Source: SP5GCR1 sp965199685 (GTDB taxonomy: Bacteria > Pseudomonadota > Gammaproteobacteria > Poriferisulfidales > Oxydemutatoraceae). Taken from it: 64,000 nt of DNA. Under the pieces are notes generated by a model. The model saw nothing but the letters and a program-made list of their open reading frames with translations. It had not been told where the DNA came from and did not search any database. The translations under genes were made by a program, and so were the position numbers. Every line of letters begins with the position of its first letter. The stretch's first letter is position 1. Below, piece by piece: positions 62,868-64,000 of this stretch. The stretch lies in NCBI GenBank assembly GCA_965199685.1, contig OZ241323.1:2170001-2234000 (forward strand), read 5' to 3'.

Positions 62868-63128
62868 GGGGCTGTTGAAAAATAGAACCGCCGTTTGTTG
62901 CAGTAGCCCAAACGGCGTAACATTGTGCAGAACGGGTTGCGCTCGCACAACCAATCCATTCATCCATTTCGTCCATGGAAACCAAAACCAAGTGGCGCAT
63001 AGCGGTTGGAATAGTGCAGAACGGTACTTTAGGGAGGGCATGCTAGCCCTCCCCTACGGGTGGTTATCGTAAATTTAGTGGCGCGTGGCGGTTGAGTTTT
63101 TACAACGGCGGTACTTTTTCAATAATCC
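62868..63128. mobile_element. intact copy of the longer non-autonomous element
   Basis: About 261 bp from GGGGCTGTTGAAAAATAG to ACTTTTTCAATAATCC, with CATG at the right flank. It contains a stem-loop GCCGTTTG/CAAACGGC (62890-62916) and the hairpin GGGAGGGC/GCCCTCCC (63032-63052) with its CATG unbroken. It serves as the empty-site version of the element split at 24206-26289. It begins four bases after the ATPase stop. Confidence 0.8.
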
Positions 63129-63140
63129 CATGTAAGGGTG

Positions 63141-64000
63141 CTAGAGTTCCTTTATAACGCGCAGTACTTCGGCAATGGGTTTGATTAAGTCGGATGGAAT
63201 ATACTGGTTGATATCGGCTTGATCCATCAATGCGTGGGCAAGCGGCACATTTTCCATCACTGGGATGCCTTTTTCACGGGCGAGTTCTATCACGCGTTTT
63301 GCCATTGTTCCTTGTTCCTTTAGGGTCACTACCGGCAGAGGGGTTTCCTCCTCATCGTAATAGATGCCGATTGCCATGCGAGTGGGGTTGGTGATAATAA
63401 CGCTTGAGCGGTTCACATTATTCTCAACTTGGCTGTTGACTATTTCTTGGAATAATTGGCGGCGATGGCTTTTTATTTCTGGGCTACCTTCCATTTCCTT
63501 GAATTCTCGTTTGACTTCGTCTTTGGTCATCTTTAGGTTTTTGATGTAATCAAATTTCTGAAAAAAGTAATCGGCAACCGCAACGATTATGAATGCGATA
63601 ATTGCATAAGTGATGATCTTTCCCATCAGGCTCCCAAATATCGGCAACAAACATGATAATCCGCAGCTTGGGATTGCGAGCAAATTACCAATATCGTGGC
63701 GTAATGCCAAGTAGATCAAATACCCTAAAAACACAATCTTGAGAACGGATTTAACTAATTCAATGAAATTCTTTCTAGAAAATATATTTTTTATTGCCTT
63801 GCCAGGATTGAGTTTTTTAGGTGCCTCTTTAATCACCTCTGGTGCAAACAACGCACCAATTTGGAAAAAATTAGCAGCGATACCGACCACCAGTGCGATA
63901 CCGACTATCGGCAAAACCATAACGACCGCAAACTTGAAAGTCTCTACTATTATCTCGCCCAATGCGGCATCAAAATCAATACCGTAGGTAGTCACCGGCA
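63141..64000 (-). CDS. sctU: type III secretion export-gate protein SctU (partial)
   Basis: The frame runs off the right edge, so the ~60 N-terminal residues are missing; the GTG at 63993-63995 is probably an internal Val. Visible are membrane segments in the first ~150 residues, the KMTKDEVKREFKEMEGSPEI linker typical of FlhB/SctU, and a cytoplasmic domain with the self-cleavage site NPTR and the phrase ETPLPVVTLKEQG. The C-terminus (PVMENVPLAHALMDQADINQ, then YIPSDLIKPIAEVLR) is closer to YscU/EscU than to flagellar FlhB. SctU switches substrates after cutting between Asn and Pro. Here the usual NPTH has Arg in place of His, which is unusual. It implies a host-directed injectisome encoded beyond the window. 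Confidence 0.85.
   Translation of the reverse strand, partial: PVTTYGIDFDAALGEIIVETFKFAVVMVLPIVGIALVVGIAANFFQIGALFAPEVIKEAPKKLNPGKAIKNIFSRKNFIELVKSVLKIVFLGYLIYLALRHDIGNLLAIPSCGLSCLLPIFGSLMGKIITYAIIAFIIVAVADYFFQKFDYIKNLKMTKDEVKREFKEMEGSPEIKSHRRQLFQEIVNSQVENNVNRSSVIITNPTRMAIGIYYDEEETPLPVVTLKEQGTMAKRVIELAREKGIPVMENVPLAHALMDQADINQYIPSDLIKPIAEVLRVIKEL

Noticed and set aside
63141..64000. Flagellar FlhB
   Set aside because: The C-terminal phrases ETPLPVVTLKEQG, PLAHALMDQADINQYIP and EVLRVIKEL fit injectisome SctU better, and no flagellar gene is seen next to it; certainty needs the flanking sequence.
1..64000. tRNA, rRNA or riboswitch genes
   Set aside because: I saw no tRNA-like cloverleaf, rRNA segment or recognisable riboswitch, though a covariance search could find one I missed.

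Overview
The window looks like accessory-rich chromosome of a gammaproteobacterium, probably host-associated. The support is gene order and content. groL-groS and fxsA-cutA-dsbD-tlpA lie in the order familiar from gammaproteobacteria. ilvA and rpiA are divergent neighbours. A non-flagellar type III secretion export-gate protein (SctU) runs off the right edge. There is also a DsrL/GltD-like iron-sulfur flavoprotein, a family best known from sulfur oxidisers; it fits such a lifestyle but does not prove one. No species can be named from the sequence.

Layout. (A) 1-16.2 kb, all on the minus strand, reads as a defence island. It holds a SIS-HAD fusion with a partial downstream partner, a six-gene operon built around a tyrosinase and four small membrane proteins plus an SGNH hydrolase, a single-chain type ISP-like restriction-modification enzyme, and a SIR2 protein translationally coupled to a 970-residue helical partner. 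(B) 16.3-27.6 kb mixes housekeeping genes (GltD/DsrL-like flavoprotein, ilvA, rpiA) with two paralogous coiled-coil membrane proteins, many hairpin-rich intergenic repeats, an IS1182-type insertion sequence nested in a non-autonomous relative, and a decayed MunI-like restriction system: intact methyltransferase, frameshifted nuclease with a lysine at the expected catalytic glutamate. (C) 27.8-29.8 kb is groES-groEL with a sigma-32-like promoter. (D) 29.9-55.9 kb is a 26-kb block between groES and fxsA: two tandem cassettes, each a secreted GLUG-repeat protein (1520 and 5284 residues) followed by a CLCA-like zinc-metalloprotease/VWA protein with a C-terminal membrane tail. (E) 55.9-59.1 kb is fxsA, cutA, dsbD and a TlpA-like thioredoxin. 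(F) 59.1-64 kb has a third secreted protein of the same type, an AAA ATPase-DUF4143 gene bracketed by mobile repeats, and sctU.

How parts may work together. The most system-like undescribed unit is the alternating GLUG/CLCA-VWA operon. All three GLUG-type proteins in the window end in the same short tag (VFLEGxL plus one residue), although the domain before the tag differs, so it may be a sorting or processing signal. The second candidate is the tyrosinase/membrane-protein operon, whose place inside a defence island suggests, but does not show, a conflict role. Terminal repeats of the form GGGGCTGTTGAAAAAGT recur through the window. They mark insertions at CATG sites, which can be read directly by comparing filled and empty copies of a repeat.
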